Origin: Oxyruncus cristatus
Taxonomy: Eukaryota; Chordata; Aves; Passeriformes; Cotingidae
Length of the DNA stretch: 64,000 nucleotides
Assembly (NCBI GenBank): GCA_013399855.1
Contig: VXAY01004289.1
Coordinates: 372,001 to 436,000, forward strand
Reading direction: 5' to 3'
Program-made: the position numbers and the translations under genes
The notes under the pieces: generated by a model
Databases searched by the model: none
The model's input: the letters and a program-made list of their open reading frames with translations, nothing else
Told to the model about the DNA's origin: nothing
Shown here: positions 22,690 to 33,430 of the stretch, one piece after another
Numbering within the stretch: position 1 is the stretch's first letter
How the letters are laid out: every line of letters starts with the position of its first letter

Positions 22690-22870
22690 TGGCTGGTGAC
22701 TTCTGTGTATTTGATCAGTTCAGATTCCATAAAAATGTAAATAATCAAAGCCCTTCTGCTGTTATTTATAACGCCTCACTCTGGGCTGTAATTTATGAAT
22801 TAATTTCAGCTACAAGTTTCTGGAGGGAGGGAAAAAAGATTAATAATCGGATGTGTGGCTGCCGCTAAAT
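22690..22870. promoter_or_regulatory. AT-rich island, candidate non-coding element
   Basis: About 180 bp with GTAAATAATCAAAG near 22737, GTTATTTATAACGCC near 22762, GTAATTTATGAATTAATTTC near 22789 and GATTAATAATCGG near 22839. It has dense TAAT and ATTA cores and no repeat structure. Confidence 0.3.
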
Positions 22871-24151
22871 GCTGTGGCTGCCGGTGTCTCCTCCACTGCA
22901 CACCCCCAAACCCCCCACACCTGACTGCGGCTCCCAGGGGAGCAGGGGCCAGTCCCTGCTCTGGCACCCACCGTTGGGTTGGCTGCAGAGGGTCCCATGA
23001 GTGCTGGGAGGGTCTGGGGCAAGCTGCTGCCAGAAGGAATGCCCTGCTCAGGCCTGGCTGCTGCTGGGCACTGCCTCTGGCAGTGGGTACTCCTGGGCTG
23101 GGAGTCCCAAGGGAGCAGGCAGCTTCCACCGGGTGTTCTTGGGGCATCAGCACAGCATGGGTTTGTGGCAGAGAATCCACCCCTCAGCACTGATCTCTGG
23201 TGTGTAGTACCACCTGCCAGCTTGTAGACGGACACTGGTAATGGTCTTTAGAGCCAGTGACCACTAGGCAGAGGGATGGTAGAGGAGGCCACTGTGGGAC
23301 CCTGGCCCTGCTGTGCCCGAGGCTGAGCCGGGAGTGGGACCAGCACTGGCTCTGCCCAGCTGCACCATACAGAGAGCTGCAGGCTGGCCTGGCCACACCA
23401 GCAGTGCCTCAGCCCCTGCTATTAGCTCTCTGTTAAACATCGTGTCTGATCCAGACACAGCATTATATGCATTTCTCTGGGAATAAGCTCTGCTTGACAC
23501 AGTCTGTGATTGCTTTTTTAAAACCATGTGGGGAGGATCAGTTCCTTCATCCACTGATAAGGTATCAGGTGACAGAGGGATCAGCATCCACCACATAAAT
23601 CTGCAACTAATCCTTTGGAATCAATATTTTTCATTAAGAACCTGTGAGAGTTGGGCCATTATAGGGAAAAATCTGTTTAGGTTGACACCTTGATGAAGTT
23701 ATTCAGTTCAGGGGCTTAAGTCATTGAAAGGTAATAAAGAGCAAAGAGCACAGAAAGATCAAGGTGCTGGTTATGAGAGCTCGAGACAGGAATAGGGACT
23801 TTATTGCAGAGAGAAATTACCATACTGATTTATTGTGGAATTATGGGAAATTTAAAAGGCTGGCAGCACTGCCCTGATGTCACTCTGGCTGGGGACACTG
23901 CCCGGGTGCTCCCTCTTATGCTGAGAACTCTCTCCTCCCTCCCACAGCATTGGGTGCCAGCCAAGAGACCATCTGCACTGCTCAAACTGCTGCTGCAAGC
24001 GTGGACACTGCTGGGGCTGGAAGTGGAGGAACCGGGACTCCACAGCCAGGGCACAGGGACCCCTGGGTGCTCAGGAGTTCCTGGTGGTCCCCAGTGGTGC
24101 CAGTGCCACAGCAAAGCTGGAGGCCAGGACAAAGTTCTCTTTCCACTCTGC

Positions 24152-24335
24152 GCATCTTCCTCGGCTGTGCCTTGTGTCCTTGGTGCTCCTCAGCTGTCCA
24201 AGCCCTGTATCTTTGATGTTCCTCGGCTGTGTCTTCTGTTCTTGATGCTTCTCAGCTGTCTGTGCCCTGTCCATGCCCTGTGTCCCTGATGTTCCTCAGC
24301 CATCCCTGCCCTCTGTTGCTGGTCTTCTTCAGGAG
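24152..24335. repeat. Degenerate minisatellite, GATGTTCCTCAGCTGT-type
   Basis: About five imperfect units of 29-45 bp share the core TTCCTCGGCTGT or CTCCTCAGCTGT followed by a CTGTGTCC-like tail. The cores lie near 24158, 24186, 24216, 24247 and 24289. Unit length varies, so the array is old or indel-rich. It contains many CAGCTG E-box words as a consequence. Confidence 0.7.
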
Positions 24336-26599
24336 GGGAGGCCTCACTACCTTCCCACACTGCTAGCAACCTGTGTCATTACTGCTCCCTCCATGAAGCA
24401 CTTCTAGCCACAGCAGCAATGTCTGCTGGGTGTTCCAGATGAATTTACTCTCAACCAGCTCCCTTCCCAGCTTCAGTGTGGGCAGCAGGTTACAGGAGGT
24501 ATGTGGGGGCACAGTGAGCTGAAGGGGAACAGTAAGCTGTGGAGCTGGGGCTGTGTGGGGAGAAGCAAGGGGCCCAGCAGGAGAGCAAAGGCTTAATCTG
24601 TGGATAAACTCTCAAAGGAGTGTACACAAGCACACACACACACCGGGGCTGCTCCAGACACATAGGATGCTGCTGGCTCCTCTGTGCAGAGTGAGCAGGG
24701 CACCATGGCTTCTACCACTCTGCAAAGCCAACCTTAATAACTGAAGTCAAACTTATCCTGAAGTTTCCTTTATAGGTTAACCAAGGTTAATTGTGCAAGC
24801 TGCAAATGGAAGTGTCTTGCCCATAAATCCCCAAACCTCATTAAAGAGGATTAAATGATATGACTACTTTGTAAATCCTAAAATTTCATGCAAACCTCTC
24901 ATAAACAAACACACGAAGCCCCTGACATGCTCCATCTCTGCTAATCTAGGTGCTTGTTCCAGGAGCGAGGAGGAACCAAGCATCTGCCTCCTCACAGCTG
25001 TGAGGGTGGGCACTGCTAGCAGCAGTGGCACCGAGGGGCCGTGGCTGTACACCCAGTGCTGGATGGCTGATGTTCACATCCTGCCCTCCCCAACTGGCAC
25101 CCTAAGCACAGCACCCACGGCACAGCCTGGCTCAGAGAGCCTGGCTCACCTGGTCAGGGTAGCTGTGAGAGCACGTCTGGAGGGCTCTGCCAGGCACAGA
25201 GCAGTGCCAGCCCCAAGTGCTGGGCATCCTGCTCCACCTGAGCCAGCAAATAGAGGCAACATTATCTTTTGGATCTGGGTAATGCCAGGGAAATTCTGCA
25301 ATAACCACCTTGGCTCTGAGCCACCACTGATGTGTTTTCTTCCAGAAAGATTTTGTTGTGCAGCTCCTACAGCAGTAATTTGTTTCCACCCTCGCTGACT
25401 ATCCCTGACCAACGCTGAAATGCAGCGGGAGGGGGGGGGTATGAAGAGCACCACCCAAACAGGAGAGCAGCACCCGAGGCAGGATCAGTGGGCAGCTGCT
25501 GCCAGCAGTGGGAACGCTGCTCCTGGGACGAGTGGGGTACACTGGAGCAGAGTTTTTGGCCAGCCATCACTGTGGCCCTGCAGGGATGGTGCTCTGACAG
25601 GCAGAAAAGCCATAAACCACCCAAATCTTAATGAGCAATTAAAAGCTAATCAAAGGGAAATCTGACAGATAAGGATTGTTGTGAGGTTTTTTTTACTTGG
25701 CTTTGCATCTCTTTGTGGAACAAAACATATTGTCAGCAAGATTTGTAGCACTGAGATTTGCATTGTGGTTTCTGGATCTAATTCAGCTCTGCATTGATGG
25801 GTCAGGAAGGATGGGATTCTTCTGTTAACAGCAGCCTTTAGCTTAGATTTCAGCTAACTGCTACATGCTCTGTAAATACCTATATGTGCCAGGCACTTCC
25901 CTTAATTTATAATCATGCTGTGGATCACTGTGGCTTCCTCTGCTCTGTCTCAAAATTCCCTTCTGCCCAGGTACTGGAGCAGGGATGTCAGCATCCCCGA
26001 GCACAGCTCAGGCCTGGCCGTGGGACTGCATGGGGCACTGTCCCTCCACCCTACCGCCGCCATGGCTTGCAGGGACCAGTGCTGCCCCTTATGGTGGGGC
26101 TCAGTTCAACATCTGTTTGCGTTTTAGATTTGACTAGCTTTAAAACAAATTCTCAAAACTTTTTAAATAAAAAGACCAAAAGGTCTCCATACAGTGAGAT
26201 CCAGCGGTGGGTGACCCTTTGCCAGACCTGCTGTGTTATGCACAGTAAAAGGCTTAGTGGTTCTGCCTACTCCACTGCAGCCACCTCCCCTCCAGTCACT
26301 GCCAGTAACAGACATTCCCAGTTCAGAAGACATGTATCTGCAGAGTTCTGCTGAGCAAATGCTGCTCTCTGAGATCTGAATAGGAACTGATTGCTCTGCA
26401 TGTCTTACACATTCCTGATGTATTGATTAACCCAGAAGTGGGAATCCGTCTAGAAATACTCTCCCAACTCACTCAGTCCACATCACTTCAGCTTCTTAAC
26501 TAAATCCCTCCCAAATCCTTGCAAAAATCTAGTGGAGGGCTGGCGCTGCTGGGCAGAGGAGCTGCAGCCTGACTCAGCCAGTAAATGGCGTGTGAATAT

Positions 26600-26880
26600 G
26601 AGGGAGCCTATTGTTGCTTAACACGGTCCCATCAATAATAGATTCACAAACCTCGGAGGGAGCTAAAAATTTCTCCTTTAGGTATGAATTATGGATGCAG
26701 TTTAGTGTAATGTAGACATATCTCAGAGGTTTTTCCCAGTTTATATGCTAGTAAAAGCCAGCAATTTGCTTGTGTTCCATCTATAGGTTTTGTAAAATAA
26801 AGAAATTCTCTCTTCTGCAATAAATTCCAACATTAATGAAGGTGAAGACAAATCTTTAACGTGCATTTCAGGCACAGAAT
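26600..26880. promoter_or_regulatory. AT-rich island, candidate non-coding element
   Basis: About 280 bp with CATCAATAATAGATTC, GGTATGAATTATGGATG, CAATTTGCTTG and CCAACATTAATGAAGG. It is complex sequence without repeats. A smaller AT patch with GTATTGATTAACCC lies just upstream near 26420. Confidence 0.25.
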
Positions 26881-27664
26881 AAGCGTGTCTGGGCAGGAGG
26901 TGAGAGGGGCTGCCAGCGATGTTCCAGTGCCAGTGCTCTGGCAGCACCCAGCTGTGTGCCACAGGCAGTGGGACAAAAGTGTGCCCAGGGCCAGAGCAGC
27001 CCCAGCCCCATGGTGCCACTCACCTCCTCCTCAAGGCAAGTGGGCTGAGAGGGTCCCTGGGCTTGGCAGTCTTTGGCCCCAAGTAGATTTTGGCTGTGGT
27101 GGGGCAGGAGAACATGGTGACCCCAAAAGGTGCTGAGCACAGCCTGCTCCAAGGGGCTGCCAGGACCAGGGGGCTGCTGCCTCTCCGCACACGGCAAGGG
27201 GCTGCTGGCAGGGATGGCCCTCATCACAGAGGCTCCACAAGCAGTGGTGCCAATGCCCACTGCCAGCAGTGGCCATTGACACTAGCGCTTATCACTGCTC
27301 TGATGAACAGCCCCTGGCTCTGATAGATCTGCAGGAGATACTTGACAAGCCTGTAATATCCCCAGGGGTCAGAGGGCTAATGCTTTTTTTAATACCCTCT
27401 AATAATTAATACTCTACATCTACAATGAAAGATCATTATAAAAAGATTTGCTATAACTAGAGCAGCTCCTTCTTGAGAATGGAATGAGCAGCGATCCCGA
27501 GGGCTTGCCTTCTGTCAAAAAAAATCCATAGCTACAGATTCATGTCAGTGTTTCCTACAGCTCCAACAACCGTGGAGCGACCAGCAGGAATGAACCAATG
27601 CTGGCAGCTGCGGGCCATGGCAGGACCAGCACAGCAGAGCCTCCCCCGGGCTTCCTTGGGCAGA

Positions 27665-27694
27665 GTGGGGTGCTGTGGGGTGCTGTGTGGTGCT
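27665..27694. repeat. 10-bp tandem repeat, three copies
   Basis: Three consecutive copies of GTGGGGTGCT, the last with one substitution, followed by a degenerate GCTGCTGGGGGC tail. It is a short slippage-type repeat with no other significance that I can see. Confidence 0.75.
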
Positions 27695-28059
27695 GCTGGG
27701 GGCTGTGCCATCCAGGCAGCAGCATTCTCCATCTTGGCTCTCACTCCCATCCCTGCTGGGAACCCCAGCTGGTCCCTTGCAAGGGGCTGAGGGGATTCCT
27801 TATGGATCCAGGGTATCACAGTGCCCACTGTGGTGCCAGCCCCAGCTCTGCCTCTGGTTGGCTGTCCCCACTGTGCTGGCATTGCCACAAAACAGGGAAC
27901 ACCAGTAGTTTTGCAGCCTCTCCAGCCCTGCTGGAGGGAGCATCACTGGTCCTGCTGCCTGGGGGCGAACCCAACAGAGCCCGGGCACCCAGGACAGGGG
28001 CAGGCATAGCTGTTCTCCTCTGTGGGAAGAAGGTCACAGCAACTGCAGTATTTCCACAA

Positions 28060-28400
28060 TCCGGGACCAGAACTATCAAAGAAATTCCCAGTTTTCCAAA
28101 GGCATTGGCCTGAAATGCAGTTTATACACAAAATCCTTGTAATTTCCCATCAGCCATAAAAAGACTCTTTAAGCACATCCCTTGCAGACATAATGTTTCA
28201 ATTTGCAAGTTTAATTTTTTTCCATTTTTTTTTCCCAGGGAGACGTAGTCAAATCTGTATTTATTCTTAAAGAAAGAACAAACTTTTATAGACCTTCTGC
28301 AAAACCTTGTAAAAATATAATCTCTCCTGTGGCAGACAACTGGTGCCTGCTGACTCAATTGCTTTTATATATGACAAGGCTTGAAAGAAAATGATTGCCA
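28060..28400. promoter_or_regulatory. AT-rich island with poly-T tracts
   Basis: About 340 bp with two T-rich runs near 28216-28240, followed by CAG at about 28240. That arrangement looks like a polypyrimidine tract and a 3' splice acceptor on the + strand. No coding exon follows. The rest is AT-rich complex sequence. Either a regulatory block or an exon edge of a non-coding transcript is conceivable, and neither is shown. Confidence 0.2.
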
Positions 28401-31400
28401 TTGCTGAACTCTGAACAGATTGGAGCGAAGTGCGGGACTCATCCATCAGAGGTGCCATGGATGCCATGTGCAATGCAGAGTCCTGGGGCCAGAAGCATCG
28501 TGATGGTTTTCTCCTCAATCTTCCCTTCAGCCATCACCTGTGAGTGCTCCCAGCTGCTGCCAAGTGGCCAGAGCACCATCGTTGCAGGGTAATACCCAAA
28601 ATGTGAGTGCTGTGAGTCAGACGCCGCTTCCAACCACCGGCAGCAGCTTGTCAGGCAGAGTAATTGCAGAGAGAAACTGTCTTCAATTTAATAAATATGT
28701 AAAACAGTGTTTAACAGCCCTGAAATAAACTGTTGAGCGATGTGGTCCATGGAGCTAATCTGATCCGCACTCCCGGTGATGCAGTGTGCGCTTGTGTTTA
28801 AGGGTGTTGCACGCTCTGCACCCGCTGGCACATCCCCGCGCCCCAATCCTGCTCCCCTGCATGACCCTGGGCTCAGTGTTGGTGGTCACTGGGCTCCTGT
28901 CCCCTGAGTCAGAGCAAGGCCAGGCTCAGGGGCAGTGTCTTGCTCAGGCAGGGCACAGCGGGTCTCTGCCAGGGTGGGAAGGGCCAGGATGGAGGTGGGT
29001 GTGATGGGAATCTTGTTGGTTAATAAATTGAGGAGGTGACAGCCCAGTGCTGTGCTAAAGCACAGAAGTGGTATTTCTTGGAAATTTTGTGGTACGTGTA
29101 CTTAGGCAGGACCATCGATCCGAGCCCGGCTGGGGCAGCACAGGAGCCAATCGATAGGTGCGTTATTAACGGGCTGTGCTTATACCTGGTGATGGCTCAT
29201 GAATAAGTGGCCTTGGCTGGGGCCAGAGGTCAGACTGCTCTGCTGTGATGGATGCCTTTTGAAATTGCTGGATTTGAGTCATCAGTTTCATTCCAAATGG
29301 TCCTGTGAGTTACCTCTCCTTCACTTCCCACTGTTCCGCCAGTTTGGCTTGGTAAATCCAGTGGGCAGAGCCACACCACTGCTGCTACTTTCACTGTGGA
29401 GCTGGCATCAGGGACCACCCTGCAGCGTGGGGTCTGGGCGAGGGGCGTCCATCCCATGAGCTCCCTGAGCCCTCAGTTTAGCCCTGCTGCAAGCCCAGCA
29501 CATTCCCTGTGCCCAGGGTGTCCTTGGGGACAGTAGGACTTAAGTTACAACAGTCGGGCTGAACTGGGGAGTGTTTAACTGACTAAGTAAGCACAGACCT
29601 TGCAAGTGGGGACTTTGTGAACAGGGAGATGCCAGGGGGATATTCCTGAATGCTGCTCTACAGCAGAAAATTAATTCTTTGAGATGTTTTGTGAATTAAA
29701 AGGCAGAGCCAGGCTGGAGCTGGTGATTAGCAGCTCTGGGATCTGACAGTTCCAGCCAATGAAGCAGCTACTCCAGGGTGGAGGCCTGCCTGGAAAGGGG
29801 GTCTGCCCTAGGCAGAGGGCAGAGAGGATGCTGGGGACACTGGGGTTGGGTGTCCACCGTCGGTGTCAGTGCCCATGATAACCAACACACAAGACTGGAG
29901 CTGGGCAGCCGAAACACAGTCCCATCCCTGGAGTCCTGCTCAGGGGGCTCAGATGCCTGAAACCAGGGACAGGAGCTGCCAGGCCTTGTGGTGGGAGCAG
30001 GCAGGAGGTGGCCCATTCCCCTCAGGGTGCAGCTCCTCTGGAGATGGATGAGACCCTCTTGGCCAAACACCTCCCACCACCCATGCTGACACTGAGACGT
30101 TCTGAGGGGAAGTGTCAGCAACTCTCAGTGGGCAAACTGGCGATGATTTGAGGTATAAATGCCGACTTTCATTACAGCTCTCCTGGCTGTTTTGTTCCAG
30201 CCTTCCTGGAGTATTTTCTCTTTTACGAGACATCATCACATTCACATTATCCCACTGAAACATTCCTTCTGCAGCCTCTGAACTCACTTTCTCCCCATCT
30301 GTCCCATCCACAAGATACCTGAGAATTTGACTTTGTCCTTGTTTGTGATGACCAACAATCAGGGAAGATCTTTGCCCAGGATGGGAAGCAAGTGAACTTG
30401 CAAACCTGAAGAGCAGGAATCTGTGAAGCTCTAGTAGGAAAGGAGCCCCAAGCCTGCAGAGTTGAAGGACAGAGCGGGAGAGGAAGGTGTTATCCAGCAG
30501 AGATGGGGGGATTCTCTGACTCCCCCCCAGGCAGTGTGAAGGCTGCTGAGCTGCTGCAGGATGAATGAGAAACCCAGAGATTACAATAATTTTGTTAAAG
30601 AGTTCTTAGCTCTGCTCTTCTCTTCTGATTAATGGGATTTTGTTGAGAGTGCAGGGAAAGGTCATCTGACACGTGTTCAACAGCTGATGACATTATTCAG
30701 CTCTGCCAGAGAATTGCTGCTCCCAAACACCCACCAGTGTGCTTTACCAGCAGCTGCAAAAGCACCGCAGCATCCCTCCAGCTGTGCTGGGCATCCTGAG
30801 CACGTCCACAGGGAAGAGTGATGGCTTCAGACAATTCTTGTACCTTGATCTGCAGGACGATGTGGCACAATCATCCTTGCCATCCTCATTCCACTTCTTG
30901 GAGAGGGCTGTTAAATAACCTACTGTCTCTGTGCTTCCCATCACGGGCAGATGTGCGGTATATCATATATATTGTATCACTGAGTACACTGCACAGGGCC
31001 AGTAACTATCTGTCAGGCCCGTACATGCCTGGTCCCTGGCTGCAGCTGCCCATGGGGCTCGACAGCCCAGTGCCCACCACTGACTGGCTTGGGACCTCAG
31101 CCCTGCGCAGCCCAGCCCAGCTCGGGTCCCCCAAAGCCAGTCAGACCCTCATTCAGTGCTGCTCCTTTCAACCCAAGCTGAGCTGCTCCCAGCTCCTGGC
31201 CCCATCCCTCCTGATCCATGGAGCCCCCTCTGGAGCACATCTGTGAGGAGAAGAGGCAGTTATGACCAGCCCTGTGTGTAAATCTCAGCCACAACCGCCC
31301 TTGCTGACTGGTCCCAGCAGAACTGGCCGGGGTGCCTGCCATCCCTCCATACGCTCCATTAATCACTGCTCTCTGCCACCTCTCCAGCCACTGATCAGCA

Positions 31401-32079
31401 ATAGATTTATGAGCCATGCCGCTAGGAAGCACAGTTCTGCCAGGAAGCATGGTACCATTGGAGCCATGCCTCAGTGCTACTCCTTGCCCTGGACTTGCAC
31501 CACAGTGCCTGCTGTTCTGGAGTGCCCCTGTAGCCTCCATCCACCGTGCGGGGACCAGGACACAGCTGCGGACACAGGCACATTCCAGCCCTGATCTCAC
31601 AGCATCCTGGTGCAGCTCAGGTGCTCCTTGTGGGGCAGCTGGGCAGAGGCCAACATGCCCCCATGCCCCCACGCCGAGCCCACCCACGCCGTCAGCTGGT
31701 GCCGGTGCCAGAGCATGTTCAACAGCAGCCCCGGCTCAGGCTGGCGGTCCTATTAGTTGTGGGTTGTTTCCCTGGGAGTACCCAGTTCTCTGCAGGAATT
31801 GATGTTTACCCTGAAGCCAATTAAATATCACAATAACTCTTAAAAACGGCGCATGTTCAGTGTCTGGTTCTTCCAGGTGAGGATGTTCGCAGTGGCTGAG
31901 GGACAGAGGTCAGCCAGCAGCAGGATCTGCACACAGCTGTGTCAGAGGTGTTATTCCTCCTTTCCTATGCTGTGTCCCTGAAGAGTCCTGTCCCCATCCC
32001 AGGGGCTCAGCACCAGCATGGAGAAGCAGGGGTGCCCCTTCCCCACTTCACTGTCTTTCTCCATGTGCCACAGCTTCTA

Positions 32080-32640
32080 CTGTTTTTCCAGTAATGAAAC
32101 TTCTGTATTGTGATATGATAATCTGCTGGGTGTAAATGACTTGTCCAGCCAGCCCTGCAAATCACCTCTTATCATCACACTCAATGGGCTGTGTCAACCC
32201 AATTTCACAGACAAACGCTTCTCCCACTGACCACGGGCACTGACATGGATAACTCTGATTTACAAAGGCAATAAAAATAAAATCGCTGAATTACTAAGAA
32301 CCACTGACTTAATATAGGAGATTAAAATCTCCAAATTTAGGGTTACTGGAAGCAATTTGATACATGAACAGTGGCAAATGGGTTATAGAAGCGTCAGCCA
32401 TGCCAGGATCATGTGCCAGTGTGGTGATTTATCAGTGAGAGAAGGGCTAATTGGTAAGTTACCTTTGATGCTTTCCCCAGAGGCCAGGTTATTTATATTA
32501 CAGTTTGTTTGTCATCTTTTGGGGTCAACCAAATTTTTTTATGGTAAGAAAAACCTCAATGTCCTGTTCATTAAAGTAGCAAGGTCAGGCCAAAGGGTGG
32601 GATTGAGCTGGGAATAATCAGGTTGGTGTGATTAACTCAG
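32080..32640. promoter_or_regulatory. Long AT-rich block with inverted repeat
   Basis: About 560 bp of mostly AT-rich sequence. It includes GGAGATTAAAATCTCC (32317-32332), a 7-bp inverted repeat with a 2-base spacer. It also has a FOX-like TGTTTGT near 32505 and ATAATCAGG near 32614. It is the largest AT-rich block in the middle of the desert. A regulatory role is inferred. Confidence 0.3.
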
Positions 32641-33224
32641 GCCTTGCTGCCACTTGGAGCAAGCCCCCCAGCACAGCCTACCTTCAGGGGACAATGCATC
32701 GTCCACCAGCGACTCCAAAAAACCTCTCATCAATACACAGAGAAGGCGATGGGCAGCAAGGAGAGGGAGCTCCTGGGTTTCCCACCCTGTTCCCAGCCCT
32801 CACTCAATGCTGCCCCTGCCTGGGGAGGGTCCCAGAGTCCCCCATGTAGCCTGCAAGGGTAAGAGGGCACCCAGCAGGCTGCAGAAACCACCCAGGAGCT
32901 TCCTCCAGGCTCCCGCTGTCTGGGGAGCTCAGCTTCTCTCCACCTCATTACATGATTTTTTGCCCTTAAAGATATTCCCACTCTGTCCCTTGCCCCTCTG
33001 CACTGTTTGCAGATGTTTGCAGGTGTTTGCAAATCTTGTTTGCTGTGACAGCAGGCTCTCCAGGCCAAAACCTGACTTGGGTGTGTGGCAGGCAGCAAGG
33101 CTGGGGGGCTGCACCCTCCATGGGCACAGGCACAGCCAACAAAGGGAATCTGGGAGCCAGACGGCAGCACAGCTGCCAGGTGCCTGTTGGGAGGGACAGG
33201 AGATTACAAATGAAAGGCTTGTGT

Positions 33225-33430
33225 AGACTTTAAACTTCACTCTGCCTTCATAAAGGTGTCAGCTGGAATTATTTTGGGCATTTACTTGCGTGGTCTAGTG
33301 CATCACTCGCTAAAAGAGTTTTTTTTAAATAATGGAATTTGCTGCTTGGCTCATGCATAAAAAATAGCAGGAATGCGACCCAGTTGCATATTTTTTTAGT
33401 AATAAGTAGAGTCAAAAGTGTTGAGCTCAG
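33225..33430. promoter_or_regulatory. AT-rich island, candidate non-coding element
   Basis: About 200 bp with GGAATTATTTTGGGC, GTTTTTTTTAAATAATGG, GGCTCATGCATAAAAAATAG and TTAGTAATAAGTAG. It directly precedes the GC-rich stretch that carries the weak CTCF-like core at 33456-33468. Confidence 0.25.

Larger units (their letters stand above)
15453..24151. other. Intergenic, no gene supported
   Basis: No exon is supported here. The stretch holds the densest series of AT-rich islands upstream of HS3ST2, at about 15704-15910, 16770-16910, 17250-17390, 18385-18790, 19215-19360, 20565-20730, 21225-21430, 22090-22330 and 22690-22870. GC-rich intervals of 0.3-1.5 kb separate them. A CTCCTG-like low-complexity patch lies near 17516-17550. 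Confidence 0.55.

Noticed and set aside
24625..24643. CA microsatellite
   Set aside because: Only about six CA units, too short to list as a separate repeat.
27517..27530. A-run near 27517 as a retrotransposon tail
   Set aside because: The run is short and no SINE or LINE body is recognisable upstream.
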